A DNA stretch of 64,000 bases from Paraburkholderia hospita (GCF_002902965.1 NZ_CP026109.1:124001-188000); one strand, 5' to 3'; positions 9,606-18,786 are shown, numbered from the stretch's first letter. The notes: generated by a model from the sequence alone, not told the origin. Program-made: numbers and translations.

Positions 9606-9960
9606 AGAGATCACTCCTCGCCGAGGGGGGGCTAATTATGCGTTTCCGCTCATCTCTCTCTTCCCGTTTGCGAGTACGAAGTCGATGTAGCCCATTTCAT
9701 CTGTAGACGCTGGGCTACGCGGCAGGTGCCGTTTCATTGAGCGACGTCGGAACCGCTTCAATACGCGCTCGAGTTCATCCTTCGTCAATGCCGGCGTCGC
9801 CAGGTCCACAGCAGTTCACCCAACTGGCTTTGTGACTGCCCCTGGGTCGTCACGTCGAGTTCAGCGCTGCAAACAGAAAAAATTCTTCCATATAATTAGA
9901 GATCTAATATAATGTCAGTACTGAACGAACGTGGCGGCAGACGCTGCCGGGAGACATGTG
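9606..9960. other. Intergenic region before ophA2
   Basis: I recognise no gene in these 355 bases. The last 70 bases are AT-rich and hold the operator at 9895-9908, plus two TATAAT boxes (9891-9896 and 9908-9913) overlapping it, so the operator probably covers the ophA2 promoter. No good -35 is visible. Confidence 0.6.
9895..9908. promoter_or_regulatory. Operator copy 1, ATTAGA-GA-TCTAAT, before ophA2
   Basis: Perfect 6-base arms with a 2-base centre. TATAAT boxes overlap both sides, as expected for repression. The same sequence recurs at 18876-18889, and close variants lie at 14049, 18773 and 19997. The MarR-family gene at 14096-14722 is the natural candidate binder. Confidence 0.75.
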
Positions 9961-11277
9961 ATGCTGACGATTGAAGAGAATGATCTGCTTTGCCGGGTGG
10001 AAGGCGATGCGCCGATGGGTAAATTAATGCGGCGCCATTGGACGCCGGTGTGTTTGATCGAAGAAGTCAGCGAGCCGGATGGCGCGCCAGTACAAGCGAA
10101 GGTTTTCGGAGAGGATCTGGTTGTCTTTCGCGACACCGAGGGCCGGGTTGGTGTGATGGATGAATACTGCCCACATCGACGCGTCTCACTGGTCTACGGT
10201 CGCAACGAGGACTGCGGCCTGCGCTGCCTGTATCACGGCTGGAAGATGGATGTGCAGGGCAACGTGATCGAGATGGTCTCGGAACCTGCCGCAAGTACCA
10301 TGGCGCAAAAGACGAAGCACAAGGCGTATCAGACCAGGGAGTGGGGCGGAATGGTCTGGGCCTACATGGGTCCGCAGGACGCCATTCCCGAATTCACGCC
10401 ACCGCCCTGGGCGCCGACAGCTGAAACGCGCGTCAGTATTGCGAAGGCGCTGTTGCCCTGCAACTGGGCGCAGATTCTTGAGGGCGCAATCGATTCGGCG
10501 CACAGTTCCAGCCTTCATTCTTCAGACTTTGTGCCGGCCCGCGTGGGAGGCGCCGAAGCGACTGAGAAGAACTGGCTGCGACCCTCGACCGACAAGGCGC
10601 CGCGTCTTCAGGTGGAGCGCACCGGATACGGTTTTCGGTACGCGGCAATCCGTCGGCCGATTTTCAATGCGAATACGCACGACTACATTCGCTCAACTGT
10701 TTTTGTCGCGCCCGCAACGGTCCTGATCCCGCCCAACAATCTTTATAACGTTGCCAACATCAACGTGCCGATGGACGACGAGAATACCGCCTTCTATTTC
10801 ATCGCGTGGGGCGACCCGAAGACCACCCCGGAAACCGAGACCTGGCGCAAGTTCCTTTGTCAGCAGGTGGGCATCGATCTCGACGAGCGTTATCGCCCGC
10901 TGCGCAATCACGAGAACCGGTTCTGGCAAGACCGCACCGCGATGGCTGCTGGTAACTTCACGGGCATCACGGGATTCCCAAACCAGGACATCGCAATGTG
11001 GGTGACGATGGGGGGCATCGCCAACCGGTCAGATGAGCGACTCGGCGCAAGCGATCTTGCCATCGTCGAATTCCGCAAGCGGATGCTTGAGGCGTTGACG
11101 GAGTTTGAAGCCGGTGCAACGCCTATTGGCACCGCTGAACAGGCGATCCCGCAGAGCGTCTGCTCCTACCAGGCGGTGATTACGAAGGAGACTGACTGGC
11201 GCGCTTACGAGGCCAGATACGTCTGGGGCGATCTTGAGCAGCCCGAGCTCGAGGCAAACTACCAGGTTAAACAGTAA
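9961..11277 (+). CDS. ophA2: Phthalate 4,5-dioxygenase, oxygenase subunit
   Basis: 438 aa from the ATG at 9961 (GGGAG upstream); the frame is open from a GTG at 9931. The N-terminal Rieske [2Fe-2S] domain carries CPHRRVSLVYG...CLYHGW (about 62-86). The C-terminal catalytic domain has the mononuclear iron site EGAIDSAHSSSLHSSD (about 168-183). Length and architecture match the single-subunit phthalate dioxygenase of B. cepacia DBO1. It converts phthalate to the cis-4,5-dihydrodiol with electrons from the reductase OphA1, encoded about 7.7 kb away. ophB follows after 15 bases, the same ophA2B pairing reported in DBO1. An operator-like palindrome precedes it. Confidence 0.93.
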   Translation: MLTIEENDLLCRVEGDAPMGKLMRRHWTPVCLIEEVSEPDGAPVQAKVFGEDLVVFRDTEGRVGVMDEYCPHRRVSLVYGRNEDCGLRCLYHGWKMDVQGNVIEMVSEPAASTMAQKTKHKAYQTREWGGMVWAYMGPQDAIPEFTPPPWAPTAETRVSIAKALLPCNWAQILEGAIDSAHSSSLHSSDFVPARVGGAEATEKNWLRPSTDKAPRLQVERTGYGFRYAAIRRPIFNANTHDYIRSTVFVAPATVLIPPNNLYNVANINVPMDDENTAFYFIAWGDPKTTPETETWRKFLCQQVGIDLDERYRPLRNHENRFWQDRTAMAAGNFTGITGFPNQDIAMWVTMGGIANRSDERLGASDLAIVEFRKRMLEALTEFEAGATPIGTAEQAIPQSVCSYQAVITKETDWRAYEARYVWGDLEQPELEANYQVKQ

Positions 11278-11292
11278 GAGCCAGGGGGCAGT

Positions 11293-12525
11293 ATGGAACA
11301 ACGTCGCCTTCGTATTGGCGTAGCGGGATTGGGACGCGCATTTTCGCTGATGTTGCCGACGTTCCTGGGCGATCCGCGGGTCGAACTGGTCGCTGCCTGC
11401 GATCCCCGACCGGAAGCGAGGCGCCAGTTCGAGAAGGACTTCGACGCGCCCACGTACGGAGATGTGTCTGATCTCGCGATCGATGTCAACGTCGAAGTGA
11501 TCTATATTGCCAGCCCGCATCAGTTTCATGCGAGCCACACGGAAGTAGCGGCCGCGCATGGGAAGCACGTTCTCGTTGAAAAGCCGATGGCGCTCAGCGT
11601 CGAGGAATGTGACAGGATGATCTCCGCGTGCCGCGATGCAGGGGTCACGCTTATCGTCGGTCACTGCCACAGCTTCGATACACCCTACCTTGAAACGCGC
11701 AAGCTCATCCAGGGTGGCGAATTCGGTTCGGTCAGGATGATCCATGCGCTAAATTTCACTGACTATCTGTACCGCCCTCGTCGCCCCGAAGAACTGTCGA
11801 CGGCTGAAGGCGGCGGCGCTGTATTCAGCCAGGCCGCTCACCAGGTAGATATTGTTCGTCTACTCGCGGGGCAACGTGCGACTCGGATCCGGGCCACGGT
11901 AGGCAGCTGGGATCCAACGCGACCTACAGAAGGGGCATACAGTGCGATCCTGTGGTTCGAAACGGGTGCTTTCGCTTCGCTTTCCTACAACGGTTACGGT
12001 CACTTTGACTCAGACGAATGGACAGGCTGGATCGGCGAAATGGGGGATCCGAAGCGTCCCGATAGCTATGGTAGCGCTCGGCGGCGGCTCGCCACGCTCG
12101 TCTCGCTAGACGAGGAAGCGAACCTCAAGGCCGCGGGTACGTACGGTGGGGCGTCATATCAACCGCCAACGAATCAGGGAGGGCAACCGCGCCAGCATCA
12201 GCACTTCGGCCCGTTAGTCGTTTCCTGTGAAAAAGGTGATCTGCGTCCTTTGCCGGACGGCGTCGTCATTTATGGTGATCAGCACATCGAAAAGCGGAAC
12301 ATTGATGCGCCAAGCGTGCCGCGAGCCGAAGTGATCGACGAACTGTACGCTTCAGTGGTCGAGCACATCAGGCCGATCCACGACGGCGAATGGGCCAAAG
12401 ACACGCTGAAAATATGCGTCGCCATGCTGGAGTCCAGCCGGCAAGGACGCGACATCGAGCTGGCTGCTTGCGAACACTGTGGCGACCTTGTGGCTCTTTC
12501 AAAACACTCCCGTAGCTCGCGATGA
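11293..12525 (+). CDS. ophB: cis-4,5-dihydrodiol phthalate dehydrogenase (Gfo/Idh family)
   Basis: 410 aa, preceded by a strong CAGGGGG ribosome site 15 bases after ophA2. The N-terminal Rossmann motif is [14 protein letters not shown] (about 9-22). [14 protein letters not shown] (about 96-109) holds the conserved Lys of Gfo/Idh oxidoreductases. It oxidises the dihydrodiol to 4,5-dihydroxyphthalate using NAD(P)+. The assignment rests on the family plus its linkage to ophA2 and the rest of the oph genes. The end overlaps the next ORF by ATGA. A decayed copy of the last third of this gene lies at 12931-13045. Confidence 0.92.
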   Translation: MEQRRLRIGVAGLGRAFSLMLPTFLGDPRVELVAACDPRPEARRQFEKDFDAPTYGDVSDLAIDVNVEVIYIASPHQFHASHTEVAAAHGKHVLVEKPMALSVEECDRMISACRDAGVTLIVGHCHSFDTPYLETRKLIQGGEFGSVRMIHALNFTDYLYRPRRPEELSTAEGGGAVFSQAAHQVDIVRLLAGQRATRIRATVGSWDPTRPTEGAYSAILWFETGAFASLSYNGYGHFDSDEWTGWIGEMGDPKRPDSYGSARRRLATLVSLDEEANLKAAGTYGGASYQPPTNQGGQPRQHQHFGPLVVSCEKGDLRPLPDGVVIYGDQHIEKRNIDAPSVPRAEVIDELYASVVEHIRPIHDGEWAKDTLKICVAMLESSRQGRDIELAACEHCGDLVALSKHSRSSR

Positions 12526-12794
12526 TTCCCTATTTGTCCGAGCGTGAAAATTCGATTGAGCATATCGACGCGCTGTGCATGCGGTTATTCGACACCTGGT
12601 GCGACACCAGAAGCGTAAAGCCGCTCGCGTATCTCTTGAAAGTTTGGCCCCTGTGCAATAGCGAGCCGGCGACAATCAGGGCACTCGGTGACGTGTTACG
12701 CAACTTGAGGAACCATCATCCGAGCGCTCCCACCGTTGAAATGACGGACATCTTGCTTGAGCTTGCCGATTGCATTGAAGAGCTTTTGGACTGA
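12522..12794 (+). CDS. Small hypothetical protein coupled to ophB
   Basis: 90 aa, unrecognised. It is soluble, mostly helical-looking and acidic at the C-terminus ([17 protein letters not shown]). The ATG overlaps the ophB stop as ATGA, which suggests translational coupling. Codon use looks coding, with an ordinary amino-acid mix. It may belong to the phthalate operon, or may be a by-product of the duplication whose remnant follows at 12931. No function can be assigned. Confidence 0.55.
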   Translation: MIPYLSERENSIEHIDALCMRLFDTWCDTRSVKPLAYLLKVWPLCNSEPATIRALGDVLRNLRNHHPSAPTVEMTDILLELADCIEELLD

Positions 12795-12930
12795 TGTGCG
12801 ATGGGGCTGACATCGATGGCCAGCAAAGACCGACTGTCGCTTTGTTGGCAGATGCGGGAACGCACTATTCACATCTGCGGTGAATTCAAGATCGCGGGCG
12901 TGCTCAGGTTCTGCATTGTGATGGTATGCG

Positions 12931-13045
12931 GATGAACTGAATGCCGCAGTCTTCAAGCACGGTGGCAAATGGGCCAGAGACACGCTGAAACATGCCGCGC
13001 CATGCTGGAGTCGAGTCGATAAGGACGCGATATCGAGCTATCGGA
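12931..13045 (+). pseudogene. Decayed duplicate of the 3' end of ophB
   Basis: About 115 bases align with ophB 12337-12470. Matching blocks are GATGAACTG, GCAAATGGGCCAGAGACACG (ophB: GCGAATGGGCCAAAGACACG), CCATGCTGGAGTC and AAGGACGCGA. There is a gap of about 14 bases and no conserved reading frame. This is a remnant of a second ophB-like gene or a partial tandem duplication. The surrounding 12795-13124 has no other gene that I can see. Confidence 0.75.
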
Positions 13046-13062
13046 CTTGTAATTATGGGTGG

Positions 13063-13089
13063 AAAGGGCTGTGCCCGTTAGCCCTTTTC
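13063..13089. terminator. Probable bidirectional rho-independent terminator
   Basis: AAAGGGCT and AGCCCTTT form an 8-base stem around a 9-base loop, with Ts after the stem on the plus strand and after the complementary stem on the minus strand. It lies between the converging ophB side and ophE, so it can stop transcription from both. Confidence 0.65.
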
Positions 13090-13124
13090 TCGCTGGTCCA
13101 GGTCAGCAGAGCGCAGCCCTCTGC

Positions 13125-13967
13125 CTAACACTGGCCTACAAAGCGTAGAGAAAAATCGACGGCGCGGACGTTTTTTGTCAGGCTCCCGATTGAGATTCTG
13201 TCGACGCCGGTTTCCGCAATTGATCTAATTGTCGACTCTGACACGCCTCCAGATACTTCGAGTTCCGCGCGTTCCGCATTGATCGTTGCGGCGTCGCGCA
13301 TCTGTGACAGGTCGAAGTTATCGAGCAAAATGGATTGTGCTCCTGCGGCGAGTGCAGTGGTCAATTCATCCAGAGTCTCGACCTCAACCTGTACCGGGAC
13401 TCCTGCGTTCAGATGTTTCGCGGCGTCCAATGCCATCGCAATTCCCCCGCAGGCCTGGATGTGATTCTCCTTGATGAGGATCCCGTCAAACAGACCCAAC
13501 CGATGGTTCGAACCACCGCCGATCTGAACCGCATACTTCTGTGCAAGTCGAAGGCCAGGGAGTGTCTTGCGCGTATCAAGTACGCGTGCCTTCGTTCCTT
13601 CAACCAGTCGCACGAAGGCACGGGTCGCCGTGGCCACGGACGATAGCATCTGAAGGAAGTTGAGCGCTGTTCGCTCGGCCGCAAGCAGGCTCCTCGCAGG
13701 GCCACGGATTTCGCAAACTGCGTCGCCAGGATTCATGACGCTGCCTTCTTCGAAATGCCACTGCGCATGGAGATTGACGTCAACGTGAGCAAGTGTTTCG
13801 TCGAACCACGGACGGCCGCATAGCACCGCGGCCTCACGAACGGTAAGTACTGCCCGGACAGTCGTTGACGGATTCACCAGCTCGGAGGTCCAGTCGATGC
13901 TACCAATGTCTTCGGCAAGGGCCTCGTGCACGTTGCGTACGACCGCTGCGCGGGTCAGGTTGTCCAT
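13125..13967 (-). CDS. ophE: Quinolinate phosphoribosyltransferase of the phthalate cluster
   Basis: 280 aa from the ATG whose codon ends at 13967 (MDNLTRAAV). The longer open frame upstream to 14072 would run through the operator, so I reject that start. NadC hallmarks are DTRKTLPGLRLAQKYAVQ (about 135-152), GGGSNHRLGLFDGILIKENH (about 155-174) and LLDNFDL. The enzyme makes nicotinate mononucleotide from quinolinate and PRPP. In B. cepacia DBO1 a phthalate-induced second copy (ophE) lies between the oph regions. Phthalate resembles quinolinate and inhibits this enzyme, so extra enzyme helps growth on phthalate. Position and the shared operator here support the same role. Confidence 0.9.
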   Translation of the reverse strand: MDNLTRAAVVRNVHEALAEDIGSIDWTSELVNPSTTVRAVLTVREAAVLCGRPWFDETLAHVDVNLHAQWHFEEGSVMNPGDAVCEIRGPARSLLAAERTALNFLQMLSSVATATRAFVRLVEGTKARVLDTRKTLPGLRLAQKYAVQIGGGSNHRLGLFDGILIKENHIQACGGIAMALDAAKHLNAGVPVQVEVETLDELTTALAAGAQSILLDNFDLSQMRDAATINAERAELEVSGGVSESTIRSIAETGVDRISIGSLTKNVRAVDFSLRFVGQC

Positions 13968-14048
13968 AGGTGTGGTGATGATGGCGAGAAATAGATCGAC
14001 GGGATCGCGCCGCGATGACGGTATCGCGAGTCTCGATACAGGAATATA

Positions 14049-14062
14049 ATTAGAGATATAAT
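14049..14062. promoter_or_regulatory. Operator copy 2, ATTAGA-GA-TATAAT, before ophE
   Basis: This copy has one mismatch in the right arm. It lies 82 bases before the ophE start and 34 bases from the 3' end of the marR gene, inside a short AT-rich block (GGAATATAATTAG). It fits the ophE promoter region. Confidence 0.65.
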
Positions 14063-14095
14063 TATACGTCAAATCTTTGCTCGGGAGGCGTTGCT

Positions 14096-14722
14096 TTAGC
14101 TGCCTTCGTACTCTTCGCCACGCGTGGCGATCAGATTACCGAGTTCCCGGGTGGACGGGATACGCCGCGCGGGATCATTGGACTCCGCCTCATCTTTCGC
14201 CATGTTTTCGATAATGGTCAGCAAGACCTTTCGCGCAACCTTGATTTCTGTTTCTTTCAGCCCTCTGACGCTAACCTCGTTCACTTCCTCAGCAAGGGGA
14301 ACGAGCTTCTTTTTCAGGTTTTTTCCCTTCGGGGTCAGATAGACGTAGGTGTTCTTCCGGTTATCAGGCGACTGCCGCCGCTCGACATAGCCGAGTTTTT
14401 CCATCGCCGTTACGGCTGTGAAAGTCGTTGGGGTCATCACACCCGCTTCGTCACTCAGCTCTTTCTGGGTCAGGCCATCTTTTTCCCATAAGATTCGCAG
14501 AAACGCCCAATGGCCAAACGAAACTTCATATTGCGCGAGTCGCATGTGGAGGCCTCGAACCATTGCGCGTGCCGCGTCCTTGACAAGGTGGGCGAGCCGG
14601 TCGTGAGGAACGGCCTCGCGCCAGTGACGAAGGATCGGGTCGGTGGTGGGAGCCGTTTTATCGGAAGTCCGTTGGGATGCCATGGAAACGCCGTGTCGGA
14701 AGGTTAGACTGCTTACAATCAT
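14096..14722 (-). CDS. MarR-family transcriptional regulator, candidate phthalate regulator
   Basis: 208 aa from the first ATG (14722), or 195 aa from the ATG ending at 14683. A winged helix is clear: LTQKELSDEAGVMTPTTFTA (about 81-100), then VERRQSPDNRKNTYVYLTPKG with the basic wing DNRK. MarR dimers usually repress by binding short AT-rich palindromes and release on aromatic ligands. The ATTAGA-N2-TCTAAT palindromes before five nearby genes suit such a protein. It lies between ophE and a porin on the same strand. I saw no copy of the operator before its own start. Long N- and C-terminal extensions flank the core. Confidence 0.85.
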   Translation of the reverse strand: MIVSSLTFRHGVSMASQRTSDKTAPTTDPILRHWREAVPHDRLAHLVKDAARAMVRGLHMRLAQYEVSFGHWAFLRILWEKDGLTQKELSDEAGVMTPTTFTAVTAMEKLGYVERRQSPDNRKNTYVYLTPKGKNLKKKLVPLAEEVNEVSVRGLKETEIKVARKVLLTIIENMAKDEAESNDPARRIPSTRELGNLIATRGEEYEGS

Positions 14723-14778
14723 AGCGCGTTCTCGAGCACCAACGCTGGAAAGGCACGCGCTATTGACCGAGGTAAGAA

Positions 14779-14802
14779 AGGCGAGCTTCGAAAAGCCCGC
14801 CT
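14779..14802 (-). terminator. Probable terminator after the oph-region porin
   Basis: Read on the minus strand, AGGCGGGCTT and AAGCTCGCCT pair over 10 positions with one mismatch around a TTCG loop, followed by TTTC. It lies 37 bases past the porin stop. Confidence 0.6.
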
Positions 14803-14838
14803 GTCGCAGTTCACGCCTTCCTCAATATGGGCAACCAG

Positions 14839-15903
14839 TTAGAAGCTGTGCCGGATCCCCACGGTTATGCCCGTCTGATCGGCTCCCGTCGCGACGTCGA
14901 CACCCGTACCACGAATGCCGACGTTCGAAAAGGAGCGGTTGTTCACATAGGCGCCTTCCGCATACAGTTCCGTGCGCTTCGAGAGGAAGTAATCGACGAG
15001 CAAGACCCCCATCGTCGGTCCACCATGTGGATTGCGGAATTGTGTGTGGTACACGCTGGCAGAGATGAACAAAGGCGCGCTGACGCGGTAGGTCAGTCCG
15101 CCCCAATACAGCATCGAGCTGGGCGGCGTACTGGTGTTACGCGTGTTGAGCCATCGTACGCCAGCGAGCGCTTTCACAATGCCAAAATCGTACGACGCGC
15201 CGAAAAGCGCGCGGCTTTGCGTATTGCTTTGCGTCGCGATAGATGTACCCTGCAATTGATCGTACGTGACGCCAATGCTGAACGGGCCGCGATCGTATAG
15301 CACGGCGGCGCTCATCTCCCGCCCGACCTTGGTCGCACCAGGTACCTGTGCTCCGTTCGGGATGGTCGAGTCATACCCGCTGCTGTAGAGCATCGCGAAC
15401 GTCACGCCCGCCGCGCTGAGACCATACCGGATCGAGTTGTCAGCCCGGTTCACGAACTGACTGTCCATACTCTGTGCCGAGTAGCTCGGATTGAACGTCA
15501 ATGCATCATACTTGTACATCAACTCGTACAGCAGATTTTGTTGACGTCCCAATGTGACGGTGCCGTAAGGTGTTGATACCCCGACGAACGCCTTCCGACC
15601 GAAAATACGCCCGCCCTGACCTAGCGTACCGTTGTTCAGGTTGAAGCCACCTTCGAGAACGAATACAGCCTTATAGCCACCTCCAAGATCCTCGGCACCT
15701 TTCAAACCCCAACGTGAACCAGCAAGGTTGCCAGACTGTTCCCGTACGGCCGACGAGGCTGTTTTGCCGCTAGGGATGTGGTTTGCATACTCGATTCCGA
15801 TATCGGTAATACCATATAGCGTAACCGAACTCTGGGCCTGCGCGCTGAGACTGGCAAAGGCGACAATCCCTCCCGCCATTGAAGTCGAAACAATACGTCT
15901 CAT
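14839..15903 (-). CDS. Outer-membrane porin inside the phthalate cluster
   Basis: 354 aa with a signal peptide (about 1-23, ending SAQAQ) and the family start SSVTLYGITDIGIEYAN. Landmarks are SRWGLKGAEDLGGGYKAVFVLEGGF, RIFGRKAFVGVSTPYGTVTLGRQ and a C-terminal strand ending HSF. AAGGAGAAAA-type ribosome site on the minus strand. Its place among ophC, marR and ophE suggests it admits phthalate across the outer membrane. This is inference from position; the sequence itself does not give substrate preference. Only a half match to the shared operator is seen upstream. Confidence 0.92.
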   Translation of the reverse strand: MRRIVSTSMAGGIVAFASLSAQAQSSVTLYGITDIGIEYANHIPSGKTASSAVREQSGNLAGSRWGLKGAEDLGGGYKAVFVLEGGFNLNNGTLGQGGRIFGRKAFVGVSTPYGTVTLGRQQNLLYELMYKYDALTFNPSYSAQSMDSQFVNRADNSIRYGLSAAGVTFAMLYSSGYDSTIPNGAQVPGATKVGREMSAAVLYDRGPFSIGVTYDQLQGTSIATQSNTQSRALFGASYDFGIVKALAGVRWLNTRNTSTPPSSMLYWGGLTYRVSAPLFISASVYHTQFRNPHGGPTMGVLLVDYFLSKRTELYAEGAYVNNRSFSNVGIRGTGVDVATGADQTGITVGIRHSF

Positions 15904-16005
15904 TTTCTCCTCATTTAATTAGGAGTACATATATAAGTAAACGATTTTTTGTTGATACGCTGAGAATAGAAAACGAGCTCGTGAACTAACTGCAGGCAGT
16001 ACGGG

Positions 16006-16309
16006 TCAGGCAACGTTTGCGTCCATGAATTCCTTCATGGTTCGGTGGAATACGGCCAGCACTTCCGATTCGACATCATGCATTTCCGGGCTGCCATACA
16101 CACGATCGGGGGGATTGACCTCGATGACCGCAGCGCCTCGTGTCCGCCTGGGCGTAAAGACTGCAATTCGGTTGGCGAGATAGTGCGCCTCAATGATGTC
16201 ATGCGTGACAAAGACAACCCGTGTGCCGGTCTTTTATCCACGTGTTCACCAGTTCGGCGCTAAGTTTTCTCGTCGTAATCTTGTCGAGCGTCGAGTTCGG
16301 GAAGACCCC
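16006..16309 (-). pseudogene. Truncated ABC-transporter ATPase remnant
   Basis: On the minus strand, right after the ophC stop, translation gives LDKITTRKLSAELVNTWIKD, which matches the Walker B/D-loop region of nitrate/taurine-type ATPases (LDxxTRxxLxxEL). A one-base frame change follows, then RVVFVTHDIIEAHYLANRIA, the H-loop, and a tail ending KEFMDANVA with a stop at 16006-16008. The N-terminal two thirds (Walker A, Q-loop, signature) are missing. An ABC phthalate importer (ophFGH) is known in Burkholderia; this could be its last trace, but any ABC importer is possible. Confidence 0.8.
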
Positions 16310-17302
16310 TCAGATCTTGAAACTCTCCAGGCTTGCCGGGTGGAACAGTTCCGTGGGTTCCAGCAGCCGGCTCGATAGGCCCTCCTTGAAGTGTTGTGCG
16401 AGAAATCGACCGATGACACGTTCGTTCTCGCCAAAGCCATATGACCAGAAATCTGTGCCCATTAGCTTGCGGGCCGCGCGCAGATGGTCTTCAACGAATG
16501 GTAGGGTGATCTTGGTGGCCGACGTGTCGCTGAGGCGAGCGAGTGCTATTGCCTTGGATTTTTCAAAGGCCTTAGTCACTGCGCCGGGCAACCAGGGGTG
16601 CCGATCAGCCAGTTCCTTGCGGATACCGAGGGTGTGCATGATCGGGAAAATCGCGGTGCGGCGATACCATTCAGATGCGCTTTGGTGGGGATCGTCGAAG
16701 AGATATTTGACTTGAGGGTGGCCCCGGTCAAAACAGGAGGGAGCGCGTGGGCCGATGACGGCATCGATTTCACCCGCCTCCAGTAATCCAGAGATTGTTT
16801 GACCTTCCGGAGCGCTTTCGAGACGGACGTCAGCGGGCAGCTTGAGATTGATTTTCTCGACACGAGTCGCATCCTCATAGCCACCACGAACCCAAGTGAC
16901 GTCGGACGGCTTGACGCCGTATTCCTCTTCGAGGATGAGCCGGACCCAGACGTTAGCGGTCAATTGATACTCGGGAACACCTATCAGCTTGCCTTTCAGA
17001 TCCTCGGGACTGTCAATGCCGCGATCCGTCCGAACGTAGATCGACGTATGGCGAAACGCGCGCGAAGGGAAGATGGGCACTGCAATGTACGGCGACACGC
17101 CGGCTGCCGTTTTTACCGAGTAACTGCTAAGCGACAGTTCACAGATATCGTAGTCTGCGTGCCGGAATGCGCGGAAGAATATCTCTTCCGGATCCTGCAA
17201 CATGAAGACGGGATCGACACCATCGATCTGCACGTCGCCGTCGACCAGCGGCCGCATGCGGTCGTAGTTTCCAACTGCGATCGAAAGTTGAAGTTTGCTC
17301 AT
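16310..17302 (-). CDS. ophC: 4,5-dihydroxyphthalate decarboxylase
   Basis: 330 aa. The start has CCAGGAG six bases upstream. The protein has a periplasmic-binding-protein-like fold without a signal peptide: LQLSIAVGNYDRMRPLVDG (about 4-22), IAVPIFPSRAFRHTSIYV, LIGVPEYQLTANVWVR. This matches the Pht5/OphC decarboxylases. It turns 4,5-dihydroxyphthalate into protocatechuate. It follows ophD by 48 bases on the same strand, the same ophDC order reported for DBO1. No protocatechuate dioxygenase is in the window, so ring cleavage must be encoded elsewhere. Confidence 0.92.
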   Translation of the reverse strand: MSKLQLSIAVGNYDRMRPLVDGDVQIDGVDPVFMLQDPEEIFFRAFRHADYDICELSLSSYSVKTAAGVSPYIAVPIFPSRAFRHTSIYVRTDRGIDSPEDLKGKLIGVPEYQLTANVWVRLILEEEYGVKPSDVTWVRGGYEDATRVEKINLKLPADVRLESAPEGQTISGLLEAGEIDAVIGPRAPSCFDRGHPQVKYLFDDPHQSASEWYRRTAIFPIMHTLGIRKELADRHPWLPGAVTKAFEKSKAIALARLSDTSATKITLPFVEDHLRAARKLMGTDFWSYGFGENERVIGRFLAQHFKEGLSSRLLEPTELFHPASLESFKI

Positions 17303-17350
17303 TTACACTCCTGGACTGATTGATGCTGCGTATGGCCGGGTTCCCGCAAG

Positions 17351-18685
17351 TCACGGCCTGGAATCTGGTTTCGGAACGCCTATCAGGACGGCCACGCCGC
17401 CTGCAAAGACAAGGACCGCGACCAGCAATAACCCAGCGGCGAAGCTACCGGTTATGCTTTTGACCCAGCCCAGCACGATCGGCCCGAAGAACGCGCCGAC
17501 CTGACCAAGGCTGCTGATCACGCCGATACCGCCAGCGGCGGCGTCCCCTGTGAGATAGGTAGGCGGAATGGACCAGATAATGGCCGCAGCCGCGAAGTAG
17601 CTGATCGACACCAGGCTCAGGCAGACAATTGCTGCGGGCCAGTTATGCGTCAGCAAGGTGAGTGTCGCGGCCCCAATGGCGCCAGCGGTGGTCGAAGCGA
17701 CGAAGTGCCAGCGGCGCTCGAGCCTCAGATCTGAGCTACGCGCTATTACGAGCATGGCGATGGCGCCAACCATGTACGGCAAGGCCGAGAGCAGGCCGAT
17801 GTGCAACACGTTGCCGATACCCGCCTGCTTGATGATCGTTGCCGTCCAATAGTTCAGGATGGTCCCGCATAGCGGAACCGTCGCCCAGCCTGCAGCCAGC
17901 ACGTAGACGCGGGGATCGCATAGAGCTGCGAGCAGGCGGCTCGGTGCATCTGCCGGCTTCGCTCGCTGGTCCGCTTCGAGACCTTCAACGATGATTTCCT
18001 TCTCACCGTCAGTCAGCCATTTGGCGTCCTCAGGCTTGTCCGTCAGATAGAAGTAAGCGACGATGCCTGCGATCACCGCGGGGATGCCTTCGAGAAAGAA
18101 CAGCCATTGCCAGTTGCGATAGCCCCATACGTCGGCAAAGTTCTGCAGGATAAAACCGGACAGCGGGCCACCGATAATTCCTGCGGCGGCAATTGCAAGC
18201 AGGAATCGTGAGGTAATGCGAGCGCGACGCTGGGACGGATACCAATACGTAAGGTAGAGGATTATTCCTGGCCAGAATCCGGCTTCTGCAGCTCCAAGCA
18301 AGGTTCGGGCAAGATAAAACTGCCACGGAGCCGTCATGAATGCCATCGCAGTAGAGATTCCGCCCCACAGCAGCATGATGCGGGTCACTGTCTTGCGGGC
18401 ACCGATACGCTTGAGAAGCAATGTGCTGGGGACTTCAAGCAGGATGTAGCCGATGAAGAAGAGACTCACTCCCAGGCCGTAGGCTGCATCGCTGAGACCC
18501 AGGTCCTGTTTCAGTTGCAACTGGGCAAAGCTCACATTGACCCGGTCCAGATAGTTAAGCACCCAACACACGAAAAGGAAGGTCATCAGTCTAAAGGTGA
18601 CCTTCCGATAGGTCATTTCGACTTCCGCTGCATCAGCCATCGCGCGTTCGGACTGCTGTCCGTATTTCAGCGCTGAATCTGTCAT
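17351..18685 (-). CDS. ophD: Phthalate permease, MFS (ACS family)
   Basis: 444 aa from the ATG ending at 18685 (GGAGAC upstream); an upstream in-frame ATG at 18721 lacks a good ribosome site. Twelve membrane helices are visible. The first includes [19 protein letters not shown], the anion:cation symporter signature, and [19 protein letters not shown] follows. It imports phthalate across the inner membrane by analogy with Pht1/OphD. The DBO1 copy was reported inactive; this one shows no stop or obvious deletion. It is divergent from ophA1, with two operator palindromes in the 256-base gap. Confidence 0.9.
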   Translation of the reverse strand: MTDSALKYGQQSERAMADAAEVEMTYRKVTFRLMTFLFVCWVLNYLDRVNVSFAQLQLKQDLGLSDAAYGLGVSLFFIGYILLEVPSTLLLKRIGARKTVTRIMLLWGGISTAMAFMTAPWQFYLARTLLGAAEAGFWPGIILYLTYWYPSQRRARITSRFLLAIAAAGIIGGPLSGFILQNFADVWGYRNWQWLFFLEGIPAVIAGIVAYFYLTDKPEDAKWLTDGEKEIIVEGLEADQRAKPADAPSRLLAALCDPRVYVLAAGWATVPLCGTILNYWTATIIKQAGIGNVLHIGLLSALPYMVGAIAMLVIARSSDLRLERRWHFVASTTAGAIGAATLTLLTHNWPAAIVCLSLVSISYFAAAAIIWSIPPTYLTGDAAAGGIGVISSLGQVGAFFGPIVLGWVKSITGSFAAGLLLVAVLVFAGGVAVLIGVPKPDSRP

Positions 18686-18772
18686 GTACGTCTCCGGTTT
18701 TCTCGACGTGCAGTGTTGCACTGCACTACATCTATCCCATGGGCGTTCAGTTCGGTACGCTCACCCTAAATA

Positions 18773-18786
18773 ATTAGACATCTAAT
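18773..18786. promoter_or_regulatory. Operator copy 3, ATTAGA-CA-TCTAAT, ophD side
   Basis: Perfect 6-base arms, centre CA. It lies 87 bases before the ophD start in the ophD/ophA1 divergent region, 103 bases from copy 4. Confidence 0.75.

Noticed and set aside
13968..14072. Upstream N-terminal extension of ophE
   Set aside because: It would translate through the operator at 14049-14062; the NadC-like N-terminus starts at 13967.
15908..15930. Possible sixth operator before the oph-region porin (CCTAAT half site)
   Set aside because: Only one arm matches and it overlaps the ribosome-site region.
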